Assembly (NCBI GenBank): GCA_000403335.2
Contig: KE159628.1
Span: 309,434-373,433 of the forward strand
Direction of reading: 5' to 3'
DNA length: 64,000 nucleotides
DNA from: Lachnospiraceae bacterium MD335
GTDB lineage: Bacteria; Bacillota; Clostridia; Lachnospirales; Lachnospiraceae
Shown here piece by piece: positions 1-8,212 of the stretch. The notes beneath the pieces were generated by a model, which was not told where the DNA came from, searched no databases, and saw only the letters and a list, made by a program, of their open reading frames with translations. Position 1 is the stretch's first letter. Every line of letters begins with the position of its first letter. Both the position numbers and the translations under genes were made by a program.

Positions 1-565
1 GACGCAAAAAAGACAGAGGACAACCCGAAAGGACTTGGCTGTTATCTTGTGATGACGGGCAGAGGGTGTGATGATATTTTTCAAATCCTCGACAGCAGAA
101 ATGCAACTGCGTGATGATAAGGCTCATGCCTTTGCCATGACATTTAAGGACAGACCGCTGGAACTTGGAGCATTGGCTTTCGGTTTGCTGGCGGATAATC
201 TACGCTTTGTTGTGCCAAATAAAAATGAAAGCAATAAAAGCAGATGGAAAACGTGTCGGTTTTGGGAAAGGTTTTTAGGGGCTGTGGAAGTCTTGAAACT
301 GTGTATGCCAAAACCACATAATTCCCTTGAAGAAACACAGCAGTGGCTTACAGAGGGTGGCGTGATTTCGGCAGTGAAAAGTTTTTACTTCTTGGAAGAA
401 CATGACGCATTAGGCGGATTGGAACGGGTGGAAACCATGCTGGATAAAGCAAGATACAGCAATTCTCTTTCCAGCAAACTGACCGCCCATTTACAGAGGA
501 TAGACCGCACTGACCTTATCCCCTATATTCAGTTTGACACGAAACACGGGAAAGGGGGTATCTGA
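1..565 (+). pseudogene. Remnant of Tn916-type replication initiation factor (Rep_trans, Orf20-like), 5' end outside window
   Basis: Two reading frames together look like one conjugative-element Rep protein. Frame 1 is open from the window edge to a stop near base 109 and contains LGCYLVMTGRGCDD, which resembles the N-terminal third of Orf20-type Rep proteins. From about base 95 the match moves to the next frame, which runs to 565 with QLRDDKAHAFAM and LADNLRFVVPN, typical of the C-terminal part. Roughly the central domain is missing, so the gene carries an internal deletion with a frameshift and is very probably inactive. It overlaps the next gene by one base (TGATG), the usual packing at this end of such elements. 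The family assignment is from recall of motifs. The deletion is inferred because the two halves abut at a point where a full-length Rep would have well over 100 more residues. Confidence 0.6.
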
Positions 566-768
566 TGAATAACAAGGATATTCCCGTATGGGAGAAATAC
601 ACCCTTACCATTGAAGAAGCGTCAAAATATTTCCGTATTGGAGAAAACAAGCTGAGAAGATTGGCAGAGGAAAATAAGGACGCTGGCTGGCTCATTATGA
701 ATGGCAACCGCATACAGATTAAACGCCGACAGTTTGAACGTGTCATTGACAAATTAGACGCAATCTAA
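565..768 (+). CDS. xis: Excisionase (Tn916 Xis family)
   Basis: A 67-residue protein of the length of Tn916 Xis, placed directly before the integrase. It has a winged-helix excisionase layout: [20 protein letters not shown] near residues 14-33 is the DNA-binding helix pair, and the C-terminal half is basic ([10 protein letters not shown]). Xis proteins bend DNA at the element ends and drive the integrase towards excision. The start overlaps the stop of the Rep remnant. The gene appears intact, so the element may still be able to excise if the rest of its conjugation machinery, to the left of the window, is present. Confidence 0.88.
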   Translation: MNNKDIPVWEKYTLTIEEASKYFRIGENKLRRLAEENKDAGWLIMNGNRIQIKRRQFERVIDKLDAI

Positions 769-775
769 TGCAAAT

Positions 776-819
776 GAGCCTTGTATGTGTTATGATGAAC
801 ACAAGTCATATCAAGGCTC
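776..819 (+). other. Stem-loop between xis and int
   Basis: GAGCCTTG at 776-783 pairs exactly with CAAGGCTC at 812-819, and inside it TGTGTT pairs with AACACA. No clear U tract follows, so it may be a weak terminator or an RNA structure that lowers integrase expression relative to xis. That role is inferred. Confidence 0.55.
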
Positions 820-846
820 TTTCCAACAAGGAAAGGAGCAGACACC

Positions 847-2040
847 ATGAAAGAAAAAAGGCGGGATAACAAAGGACGTATCTTGCACACTGGAGAGAGC
901 CAACGAACAGACGGAAAATACTTATATAAATATGTAGACGCATTTGGAAACACAAGATATGTGTATGCTTGGAGATTGACACCAGCAGACCCGACACCAA
1001 AGGGAAAACGGGAAAAGCCCTCACTTCGTGAAATGGAACAGCAGATACGACGTGATATGGAAGATGGTATTGACAGCAAGGGGAAGAAAATGACGCTTTG
1101 CCAACTGTACGCCAAACAGAACGCACAGAGGGCAAATGTGAAGAAAAGCACACAGAAACAAAGGGAACAACTTATGCGGTTATTAAAAGAGGATAAGTTA
1201 GGTGCAAGGAGCATTGACACCATTAAGCCCTCTGACGCTAAGGAATGGGCGTTACGCATGAAAGAGAAAGGTTTTTCCTACAATACTATCAACAACCATA
1301 AACGCTCGTTAAAAGCGTCATTCTACATCGCCATACAAGATGATTATGTGAGGAAGAACCCCTTTGATTTCAAACTAAGTGAAGTCATAGAAAATGATAC
1401 GAAAGAGAAAGTTGCATTGACAGAGGAAGAAGAACAAGCCTTACTGTCATTCATCAAGACAGACAATGTGTATCATAAGCATTATGATGAAGTGCTGATA
1501 CTGTTGAAAACGGGACTTCGTATTTCTGAATTATGTGGGCTGACAATGGCAGACATTGATTTCAAGAATGAGGTTGTCGTAGTCAGCCACCAGCTATTGA
1601 AAAGCAAGGAACAGGGCTACTACATTGAAACGCCTAAGACCAAAAGCGGAGTAAGGAACGTGCCATTGAGCGAGGAAACCATTCAGGCATTTCACAGAGT
1701 GATGAAGAAACGCCCAAAGATAAGGTCAATGGAAATAGACGGACATAAGGATTTCTTGTTTGTCAATTCCAAAGGCAAACCAAAGGTGGCGATTGATTAC
1801 ACAACATTATTTGTCCGTATGGTAAAGAAATATAACAAGCACCACAAGGACAAGCCCTTGCCACATATCACACCGCATACGCTACGCCATACGTTCTGCA
1901 CAAGGCTGGCAAGCAAGAATATGAACCCAAAGGATTTACAGTATATCATGGGGCATTCAAACATCAGTATCACGATGAACTGGTATGCTCATGCGTCCAT
2001 AGATACGGCAAAATCAGAGGTTCAGCGTCTAATCGCATAA
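847..2040 (+). CDS. int: Tyrosine integrase of Tn916/Tn1545 family
   Basis: A 397-residue site-specific tyrosine recombinase that would integrate and excise the element. The N-terminal ~70 residues, starting KEKRRDNKGRIL and rich in basic and aromatic residues, match the arm-type DNA-binding domain of Tn916 integrase. A SAM-like core-binding domain follows (about 85-175), then the catalytic domain. Catalytic residues can be seen: Arg in TGLRISELCG, the His-x-x-Arg box in HTLRHTFCT, His in MGHSNISIT and the nucleophile Tyr in NWYAHAS near the C-terminus. Length matches the family (about 400-405). A ribosome binding site (AAGGAG) lies 7 bases before the ATG. The gene is complete and sits at the element's right end. 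Confidence 0.96.
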   Translation: MKEKRRDNKGRILHTGESQRTDGKYLYKYVDAFGNTRYVYAWRLTPADPTPKGKREKPSLREMEQQIRRDMEDGIDSKGKKMTLCQLYAKQNAQRANVKKSTQKQREQLMRLLKEDKLGARSIDTIKPSDAKEWALRMKEKGFSYNTINNHKRSLKASFYIAIQDDYVRKNPFDFKLSEVIENDTKEKVALTEEEEQALLSFIKTDNVYHKHYDEVLILLKTGLRISELCGLTMADIDFKNEVVVVSHQLLKSKEQGYYIETPKTKSGVRNVPLSEETIQAFHRVMKKRPKIRSMEIDGHKDFLFVNSKGKPKVAIDYTTLFVRMVKKYNKHHKDKPLPHITPHTLRHTFCTRLASKNMNPKDLQYIMGHSNISITMNWYAHASIDTAKSEVQRLIA

Positions 2041-2127
2041 AAGTATTTACCACGATTTTAACCACGTTTGATAGGAAAAATATAAGAAGTTAGACCTTGA
2101 TATGTGAGGTTTACCACTAATACAAAA

Positions 2128-2163
2128 TGCCCGAATAGCTGATAAAATGGGGCTATTCGGACA
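2128..2163. terminator. Hairpin after integrase
   Basis: TGCCCGAATAGC and GCTATTCGGACA form an 11/12 stem with a 12-base loop, 88 bases after the integrase stop. It is probably a terminator or a structure at the element end. The following sequence is not strongly U-rich. Confidence 0.5.
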
Positions 2164-2249
2164 TTTGAGAAGATATAAAAAGATAGTCAAAAAGACATAT
2201 ATAATTTCGTATAATTTTAGCACGCATCTTTTCATTTCGAAAGCCGTTT

Positions 2250-2289
2250 GGTACCATTTGCATGTTTTAGGGTACCATTTGCATGTTTT
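2250..2289. repeat. Two direct repeats at element end (integrase arm-site candidates)
   Basis: GGTACCATTTGCATGTTTT occurs at 2250-2268 and again at 2271-2289, a 21-base period. Tn916-family elements carry short direct repeats near each end that the integrase N-terminal domain binds. Position (210-250 bases after int) and spacing fit that role. The element boundary is therefore probably shortly after 2290, but the exact end and target duplication cannot be fixed without the left end. Confidence 0.6.
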
Positions 2290-2386
2290 TATGTGTTTTT
2301 TCATAAATGCGTATTACGTGGCAGGTAAATATTCCTCTAAACGCGGCAGCGTTTCCACAAAAATTGGCGGAAGCCTCCTAATATCA

Positions 2387-2432
2387 GAAATACCGGAAAC
2401 CGGCATATTCTGCCCTCGTTTTCCGGTATTTC
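2387..2432. terminator. Inverted-repeat hairpin downstream of coiled-coil gene
   Basis: GAAATACCGGAAA (2387-2399) pairs perfectly with TTTCCGGTATTTC (2420-2432). It lies just after the stop of the minus-strand gene ending at 2449 and probably terminates it. The U tract is weak. Confidence 0.5.
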
Positions 2433-2448
2433 TATGGCAATTTGTATT

Positions 2449-2994
2449 TCAGCCTGTAACAGAGGCATTCTGCCGCCTGTAGGTGTCGTTATCTTTTTGG
2501 CTTAACTCATTTTCCACCTGCGCCAGTTTTTTCTGCAATTCCCTGACTTTTGCGTCGTCGCCGCGGGCGGACTGGATTTGCTGCGCAATCTGTTGTTTCT
2601 TTGCCTTTAATTTCTCAATTTCCCTGTCAACGTTGCCTGTGTCTGTTGTACATTGTTGTGAAGGCTCTGCGGGATTGTCCGACTTGACTTTAGGCTGTTC
2701 CTTTTCTTTTGCAGAATTATCATTTTGCACTTTCTTTGGGTCTTCAAAAACAATTTTTTTGTTTCCGTTTTCGTCCTGTTCCATACGGTACAAGCCGCTT
2801 GGCTTTTCGCCTGACTTTTCGCTGCTGATATATTCGTCTTTTGGGGCGTTTACTTGTTCGTGCCCTTTCTCCTTCTCCTCCTTTGCTTTTTCTGCCTCTT
2901 CTGCCTTTTCCTCACGAAGCGCCTGCTGCGCTCGTCGTTGCTCGGCGTAATCGGTCTGCGTGCGGTTGTGAGTCGCATTGATTTCCATTGACAT
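2449..2994 (-). CDS. Charged coiled-coil protein of unknown function
   Basis: A 181-residue protein with no signal peptide and no membrane segment. Residues about 18-50 are almost entirely Glu, Lys, Ala and Arg (EEKAEEAEKAKEEKEKG), followed by EYISSEKSGEKPSGLYR. A second predicted coiled coil covers about 120-170 (EKLKAKKQQIAQQI, ELQKKLAQVENELSQ). I recall similar hypothetical proteins in Lachnospiraceae but know no function. It begins ATGTCAATG after a good ribosome binding site (GAGGAGG) and lies about 95 bases after the histidine kinase gene on the same strand. A different but equally charged coiled-coil protein follows the second two-component system at 12468, which hints at a linked role. 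Confidence 0.7.
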   Translation of the reverse strand: MSMEINATHNRTQTDYAEQRRAQQALREEKAEEAEKAKEEKEKGHEQVNAPKDEYISSEKSGEKPSGLYRMEQDENGNKKIVFEDPKKVQNDNSAKEKEQPKVKSDNPAEPSQQCTTDTGNVDREIEKLKAKKQQIAQQIQSARGDDAKVRELQKKLAQVENELSQKDNDTYRRQNASVTG

Positions 2995-3089
2995 ATGATT
3001 TACCTCCTCGTATTGAATATTTTATTGGTACACTAAATTTTTCGGCGGTCGAATTTGGTGCCTGAACCAGTTTGCCGTGAGATGTAATC

Positions 3090-4382
3090 TCAATGCTGTG
3101 GAATGATAAGGAGCACACTGAGGAGGAATGTTGTGCCTTGTGTTTTCACGCTCATTGCACCGTGATATTTTTCTGCCACGGTCTTTATATTTGACAAACC
3201 TGTCCCTTTTTGAAATAAAGTGTTTCCCGGAAAACTGTTTTCAATTTCAAGCAAAAGGAAATCACCCTGTATGCGTCCTGTCACATGGATATATTTGGGG
3301 GTGTGGTCTTTTATTTTTTTGCAGGCGTGAACTGCATTGTCTAACGCGTTTGAGAGAATTACGCAAAAATCAATGTCCCGTATGAAACAGGGATAGGGCA
3401 GCTGCAGCGTACAACATACGTCAATTCCCACACTTTTTGCCAAACCCAGTTTATTTCCGATTAAAATATCCGCAACGGGATTATTGGTGCTGCAGGGAAA
3501 CGACAGTTCTTCTGTTATGTCTGCCATATCCTTGATATAATTCAGCGCCTGCTTTGGTTTTTCGTTTTGCAAAAGTTCTTTCAGCACGGTAATGTGGTTT
3601 TTGATGTCATGGCGGAAGGACTTTGTTTCCTCATAGTGTGCTTTTGCTTCCTCCACGTATTGGTTCAGGGAATGCTCCTCCTGCTCTAGCAATGTTAGTT
3701 CTGTAGTTAGCCGGAAATTTTGCAATAGCTTTTTGTAGGCAGACATGATGCAGAACAGGCTAGCCATTCCTAAAAGCTGTATCACGAATATCTGATAATG
3801 GTTTGTATGGACAATTCTGCCGCTGCTGTCCGTGACGCTGGTGTTTCCGTAGATGACGGAGCTGATGTAGTCACTCATGAAAAAGATGAGGAGAATTGGT
3901 ATCAACACCATAAGCAGTGACTGTTCTTGAATGGTTTCATAATAGGAAAAGCTGCGGCAAACGATGCGGTAGCAAAGTACGGCGGGCAAAAGCGCAGTGT
4001 GCCCTAATACCATAAAAGCTATACCGACGGCTTTCTGATTGAGGTCAGCGGTAAACGGATAGAGCATCAGCAGGAGTGAATTTACAATGCCGTAGCTAAG
4101 CTGCATGACTTCGACGGTCAGAGCGGCGTACAGTAACGCGGATTTTGGGTCCGCATGGCATAAGAAAATTCCGCTTGCGGTCAGCAGAAAAATATATATT
4201 AAAAATTCTGCCATGCCGCCTGCCGGAATGAGATATGTGATACATAACCAAAGTGCTGCTATCAGAATATAAACGTATGTTCTTACGCTTTTTTGCAGCA
4301 GTTTTATATAGAAGTGAAAGCCTACAAGTACCTGAATATTTGCCATAATATGTGTGGAAAAAAACTCAAAATACGCCGGCAT
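3090..4382 (-). CDS. Sensor histidine kinase, GHKL/AgrC type
   Basis: A 430-residue membrane kinase. The N-terminal half is a string of about six hydrophobic segments (for example ILIAALWLCITYLI and FLIYIFLLTASGIFL), the sensor layout of peptide-sensing AgrC-like kinases. A coiled linker (TLLEQEEHSLNQYVEEAKAH) leads to the phosphoacceptor box SFRHDIKNH, and the C-terminal ATPase has the N box SNALDNAVHAC and the G box GTGLSNIKTV. It lies 37 bases after the response regulator on the same strand, so the pair is one transcription unit. No pheromone precursor gene was seen next to it, so the signal is unknown. Confidence 0.9.
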   Translation of the reverse strand: MPAYFEFFSTHIMANIQVLVGFHFYIKLLQKSVRTYVYILIAALWLCITYLIPAGGMAEFLIYIFLLTASGIFLCHADPKSALLYAALTVEVMQLSYGIVNSLLLMLYPFTADLNQKAVGIAFMVLGHTALLPAVLCYRIVCRSFSYYETIQEQSLLMVLIPILLIFFMSDYISSVIYGNTSVTDSSGRIVHTNHYQIFVIQLLGMASLFCIMSAYKKLLQNFRLTTELTLLEQEEHSLNQYVEEAKAHYEETKSFRHDIKNHITVLKELLQNEKPKQALNYIKDMADITEELSFPCSTNNPVADILIGNKLGLAKSVGIDVCCTLQLPYPCFIRDIDFCVILSNALDNAVHACKKIKDHTPKYIHVTGRIQGDFLLLEIENSFPGNTLFQKGTGLSNIKTVAEKYHGAMSVKTQGTTFLLSVLLIIPQH

Positions 4383-4419
4383 TTTTTGCCCTCCTGTCCG
4401 TAACCGGAAACTGGATCGA

Positions 4420-5127
4420 TTAAATTCCAGTCTTCATATACTGTAAAATCACATTGGAAAACTCCTTGCTCCGCAGTCTTGATACGGGGATTTGCCTGCC
4501 GTCTTCCATGTAGGCGGTGCCGTTTTTGTAGCTTTTTAAGTGCCTTAGGTTGATTAAAAAGCTTCTGTGGCACCGAAAAAAGCTGCTGCCGAGTTTCCGT
4601 TCGAGATTTTCAATGCGTTCATAATAGTCAACGACTTCCGAAGATGTTAAATGCAGATAGACTTTTCTGTCAATAATTTCACAAAAGATGATTTTGTCGA
4701 ATGGAATAATGCTGCTTTCGCAGCCTTTTTGTACCAGCAAATTTGTTTCATTGGCATTTTGTATGGAGACGAAAAGGCGTTCCATTGTTTTTTGAAAATG
4801 GCTTTCCTTGATTGGTTTGACCAAATAGTCGTATGCCTGTACACCGAAGGCTTCAAAAACCATTTCTTTGAGGATTGTCATGAAAATGAGAAACCCCTGA
4901 AAGCCGCTTTCCCGCAAGATTCTTGCGGTTTCCATACCGTTTATGGTCTTCATTTGTATATCCAAAAATAGAATGTCTATTTGTCTGCCGTAGTTTAGCA
5001 GTTCCTCGCCGCAGGAAAACTGCACGATTGCGATTTGCATATTTTTGCCGCAAAAAAAGTCGGATACCATTGTTTTGATGTTGTCCGACATCGTTTTTTC
5101 ATCGTCGCAGATTGCAATGCGTATCAT
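4420..5127 (-). CDS. Response regulator, LytTR family (AgrA-like)
   Basis: The start is set at MIRIAICDDE (5127). It follows a G-rich ribosome binding site, and the receiver domain begins there; the longer upstream reading frame is not needed. The receiver domain has the acidic pair CDDE, phosphoacceptor Asp in ILFLDIQMKT and Lys in YLVKPIK. The C-terminal LytTR DNA-binding domain includes FFRCHRSFLINL and the final VSRLRSKEFSNVI. The partner kinase is encoded directly downstream. A MITE-like element ends 35 bases upstream of the start codon, so any native promoter must lie inside or beyond it. Confidence 0.93.
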   Translation of the reverse strand: MIRIAICDDEKTMSDNIKTMVSDFFCGKNMQIAIVQFSCGEELLNYGRQIDILFLDIQMKTINGMETARILRESGFQGFLIFMTILKEMVFEAFGVQAYDYLVKPIKESHFQKTMERLFVSIQNANETNLLVQKGCESSIIPFDKIIFCEIIDRKVYLHLTSSEVVDYYERIENLERKLGSSFFRCHRSFLINLRHLKSYKNGTAYMEDGRQIPVSRLRSKEFSNVILQYMKTGI

Positions 5128-5162
5128 GTAATGCCCCCCCCTTTGCCTTGATATATAATATT

Positions 5163-5285
5163 TGTTACTATTCACGGCTCGGAAGCCGCTCATAGCAACG
5201 ATTCGGGGCGATATGCTCCTCACATACGAATCATGTTCTCACGCAACGCGCAGTAAATGCGCATTCCTGAACCGTGAAAAGTAAC
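5163..5285 (-). mobile_element. MITE-like palindromic element, copy 1
   Basis: A 123-bp non-coding element with terminal inverted repeats TGTTACTATTCACGG and CCGTGAAAAGTAAC (13 of 14 in the paired core). It is flanked by a perfect 7-bp direct repeat TAATATT at 5156-5162 and 5286-5292, the expected mark of a transposition target duplication. It is about 90% alike to a 146-bp copy at 9870-10015 when one is reverse-complemented. It has no reading frame, so it would depend on a transposase encoded elsewhere. It lies immediately upstream of a LytTR response regulator. Confidence 0.8.
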
Positions 5286-5476
5286 TAATATTCTACCATT
5301 TCTTTTTGGAGGATACAATGGAAATGTCTTGAAATGCGGGCTCGCTGTTGCAGAATGTCTTACGGTATGTTTATATTGCATTTTTTATGATATACATATA
5401 TACTAATCCGTGGATAACACCGCAAACGCGGCAGAATGGAACTTTTGAACGATTAGGAAAGGCTTGGGATTGTGAA

Positions 5477-7030
5477 ATGAGTATTTTGAATGTGGAAAAT
5501 CTTTCTCACGGGTTTGGCGACCGGACAATTTTTACAGATGTTTCGTTTCGGCTTTTAAAGGGCGAGCATATTGGGCTAGTCGGGGCGAACGGCGAGGGAA
5601 AGTCTACTTTTATGAATATTATTACCGGAAAGTTAATGCCGGATGAGGGTAAGGTAGAATGGTCAAAAAATGTGCGTGTGGGGTATTTGGATCAGCATAC
5701 GGCGCTTGAGAAGGGCATGACGGTGCGCGACGTTTTGGCGTCGGCGTTTGACTTTTTATATGAAATGGAACGGCGCATGAATGAGATTTGCGATAAGATG
5801 GGTGATGCGTCGGAAGCAGAACTTGAGGCATATATGGAGGAGCTTGGTACGATTCAGGAGCTTTTGGACCATCATGATTTTTATATGATTGACGCGAAGG
5901 TGGAGGAGGTTGCGCGGGCGCTTGGCATTCTTGAGGTCGGGCTTGAGACGGATGTCACGGATTTGAGCGGCGGACAGCGCACAAAGCTGATGCTTGGAAA
6001 GCTTTTGTTGGAAAAACCGGACATTTTGCTGTTGGACGAGCCGACGAATTATCTTGACGAAAATCATATCGAATGGCTGAAGCGGTATCTTCAGGAATAC
6101 GAGAATGCGTTTATTTTGATTTCACATGATATTCCGTTTTTGAATAGTGTGGTGAATCTGATTTATCATATGAATAATGCGGAGTTGAACCGCTATGTAG
6201 GCGATTACGACAAGTTTCAGGAGGTCTATGCGATGAAAAAGTCGCAGCTTGAGGCGGCTTATAATAAGCAGCAGAAGGAAATTGCCGACTTGAAGGATTT
6301 TGTGGCGCGCAATAAGGCGCGTGTGGCGACGCGGAATATGGCGATGTCGCGGCAGAAAAAGCTGGATAAAATGGATGTGATTGAACTTGCGTCGGAAAAA
6401 CCAAAGCCTGTATTTCATTTTCAGGAAGCTCGCACGAGCGGACGGTATATTTTTACTTCTAAGGACCTCGTGATTGGGTATGACGAAGCGCTTTCGAAAC
6501 CGCTTGACTTGTCGATGGAACGCGGGCAGAAGGTGGTGCTTACGGGTGCGAACGGAATTGGAAAAACGACGCTTTTGAAAAGCATTTTGGGGCTGATTGC
6601 ACCGCTTTCAGGCAGTGTGGAGCTTGGGGACTATCTTGAGATTGGGTATTTTGAGCAGGAAATGGACCAGTCAGTGGATACGACTTGTATTGAAGAGATT
6701 TGGAATACATTTCCTTCGTATACACAGTATGAGGTGCGTTCGGCGCTTGCAAAGTGCGGGCTTACAACAAAGCATATAGAAAGCAAGGTAAAGGTGCTTA
6801 GCGGCGGCGAGCAGGCGAAGGTGCGGCTTTGTAAGCTGATTAACCGTCCGACGAATATTCTGCTGTTGGACGAGCCGACCAATCATTTGGATGTGGATGC
6901 GAAGGCGGAGCTGAAACGGGCGTTGCAGGCGTACAAGGGCAGTATCTTAATGGTTTGCCATGAGCCAGAGTTTTATGACGGACTGGCTACGGATGTGTGG
7001 GATTGTTCGGAGTGGAGTTTACGGATTTAA
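5477..7030 (+). CDS. ABC-F family ATPase (ribosome-associated type)
   Basis: The start is set at MSILNVENLSHGFGD (5477), where the first nucleotide-binding domain begins. The upstream 43 codons of the open frame look unrelated. The protein has 517 residues and two ABC domains with no membrane segments. Domain 1 has Walker A GANGEGKSTF, signature LSGGQRTKL and Walker B ILLLDEPTNYLD; domain 2 has GANGIGKTTL, LSGGEQAKV and ILLLDEPTNHLD. The linker after domain 1 (SQLEAAYNKQQKEIADL through RQKKLDKMD) is the charged P-site tRNA interaction motif region of ABC-F proteins. Such factors act on the ribosome in translation or antibiotic protection. Which subgroup this is cannot be decided by eye, though it reads more like a housekeeping YkpA/YbiT type than a known resistance protein. 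Confidence 0.9.
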   Translation: MSILNVENLSHGFGDRTIFTDVSFRLLKGEHIGLVGANGEGKSTFMNIITGKLMPDEGKVEWSKNVRVGYLDQHTALEKGMTVRDVLASAFDFLYEMERRMNEICDKMGDASEAELEAYMEELGTIQELLDHHDFYMIDAKVEEVARALGILEVGLETDVTDLSGGQRTKLMLGKLLLEKPDILLLDEPTNYLDENHIEWLKRYLQEYENAFILISHDIPFLNSVVNLIYHMNNAELNRYVGDYDKFQEVYAMKKSQLEAAYNKQQKEIADLKDFVARNKARVATRNMAMSRQKKLDKMDVIELASEKPKPVFHFQEARTSGRYIFTSKDLVIGYDEALSKPLDLSMERGQKVVLTGANGIGKTTLLKSILGLIAPLSGSVELGDYLEIGYFEQEMDQSVDTTCIEEIWNTFPSYTQYEVRSALAKCGLTTKHIESKVKVLSGGEQAKVRLCKLINRPTNILLLDEPTNHLDVDAKAELKRALQAYKGSILMVCHEPEFYDGLATDVWDCSEWSLRI

Positions 7031-7037
7031 TGCTATT

Positions 7038-7063
7038 GGGACGCCTGTTTTTACAGACGTCCC
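7038..7063. terminator. Hairpin between convergent genes
   Basis: GGGACGCCTGT and ACAGACGTCCC form an 11-base stem with one mismatch around a short T loop. It lies 8 bases after the ABC-F stop and 15 bases past the stop of the opposing PAS gene, so it could serve both. The U tract is poor. Confidence 0.5.
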
Positions 7064-7078
7064 GTATTATGATGACTC

Positions 7079-7456
7079 TTAAATATCAAAATCATACATC
7101 TTCGCCGTTTCCGCGTTTCTGTATTCGTGCTTTTCGTAATATCCGATTAGCGTACCGTCCTCGTCCCGCAGCGCGACCATATAGACGTCTTTATTTTCTT
7201 TTTCATTATATGACGTGTAGACGATGTTGTTTTCTTTGCTCTTGGCAAACCATAGGACTACTTTTTTAATCATTTTTGAAGAGTTCGGATTGTGACAGTC
7301 CAAGAGGCTTTTCCCTATGAGCGCTGCACCTCCCCATTTCTGATAACGGGCAATCGCTGTCGGATTCATATAGATAATCTCATTTTCTAAGTTGCAGATT
7401 ACGACTGCGCATCTGTCCTGTTCGATAATGCTTTTAAAATATTTTGATATTTCCAT
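7079..7456 (-). CDS. Single PAS-domain protein
   Basis: A 125-residue soluble protein consisting of one PAS fold: CAVVICNLENEIIYMNPTA at about 17-35, then GKSLLDCHNP and a C-terminal sheet (DVYMVALRDEDGTLIGYYE). It has no attached output domain. Stand-alone PAS proteins of this size occur widely in Clostridia and may bind a small ligand or cofactor. No function is known to me. It is transcribed alone, convergent to the ABC-F gene. Confidence 0.8.
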   Translation of the reverse strand: MEISKYFKSIIEQDRCAVVICNLENEIIYMNPTAIARYQKWGGAALIGKSLLDCHNPNSSKMIKKVVLWFAKSKENNIVYTSYNEKENKDVYMVALRDEDGTLIGYYEKHEYRNAETAKMYDFDI

Positions 7457-7583
7457 TTGTGTTTCTCCTCGCTTTAAATGACAGAGGTGTCATTTTTTAT
7501 ATTGTGTGATTTATGGATTTATGTTCATAGTTTACACTATATTGTGTGTTTTTCCAAGCCAAATTTATATAAAGCTTTTCCTG

Positions 7584-8150
7584 TTATCTGACGACTCTGA
7601 TTTCAAACGCCGTTGTCTGCGGCGGAATGCTGGCGGTCATGAAGGCTGCATGGCGCACGCGGACACGCAGTCCGGGAACTAAGCCTGAGAAGTTCATCGG
7701 TCTTCCGAAGGCATTGAATATTTGTGCGTCGTCTGCTACGTTAAAGCGAATGACGGTTGACAGGTTTGCGTCGCTGATGGTTGTGAAGCTTCTGTTTTGT
7801 CTGTCGATGTCGACGATTCTGCCGATTGTTACGTTGTCATTTCGCGGTCTTCCTATCACTTGTATGACAAATGCTGCGGACTGCGGCGGGATACTTCTTG
7901 TTGTGGCATTGGAGAAGGCGGCGTTTACGGTCATTCCGACTCTTAAGTCCGTTATCGGTATCCGGTTGCTGTTTTCGTCCAAAATTACGGTGTTTCCGGT
8001 GACATTAAGGCGGATTTGCTGATTGTCGCGGCTGCAGGTTGGACAATCCGAATACGAAACCAGTACAAAAGAACCGCCTCTGCCTGTTTCTACGGCATCA
8101 ATTGTGCCGTTTGTGATTTGTGTTAAAAAATTATTGTCCATAAAGGTCAT
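7584..8150 (-). CDS. Conserved hypothetical protein with internal duplication
   Basis: A 188-residue protein without signal peptide or membrane segments. It contains two related beta-rich halves: the first ends RSIPPQSAAFVIQVIGR (about 98-114) and the second ends ASIPPQTTAFEIRVVR at the C-terminus. Each is preceded by a matching IRLNVTGN / IRFNVADD strand. An early CPTC pair (SYSDCPTCSRD) could bind metal or form a disulphide. The fold looks like repeated small beta barrels. I recall similar proteins in Lachnospiraceae but no function. The start could be either ATG of MTFMDNN. Confidence 0.65.
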   Translation of the reverse strand: MTFMDNNFLTQITNGTIDAVETGRGGSFVLVSYSDCPTCSRDNQQIRLNVTGNTVILDENSNRIPITDLRVGMTVNAAFSNATTRSIPPQSAAFVIQVIGRPRNDNVTIGRIVDIDRQNRSFTTISDANLSTVIRFNVADDAQIFNAFGRPMNFSGLVPGLRVRVRHAAFMTASIPPQTTAFEIRVVR

Positions 8151-8212
8151 CCTCGTGTTTTCTTTTAGTATATGCGGGGGTGACTTTTTTTGACAAAATC
8201 AGTCGCTATCAA

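Noticed and set aside
2483-2950. Plus-strand 155-codon Ser/Phe-rich frame
   Set aside because: Antisense of the charged coiled-coil gene; the minus-strand frame has the ribosome binding site and a terminator.
5156-5292. Idea that the two MITE-like copies arose by duplication of a whole two-component module
   Set aside because: Their 7-bp flanking repeats differ and the sequences between element and regulator are unrelated, so separate insertions fit better.
5348-5476. 43-codon N-terminal extension of the ABC-F gene
   Set aside because: The ABC domain begins exactly at the ATG at 5477, and the extension resembles no family member; it is probably untranslated leader.
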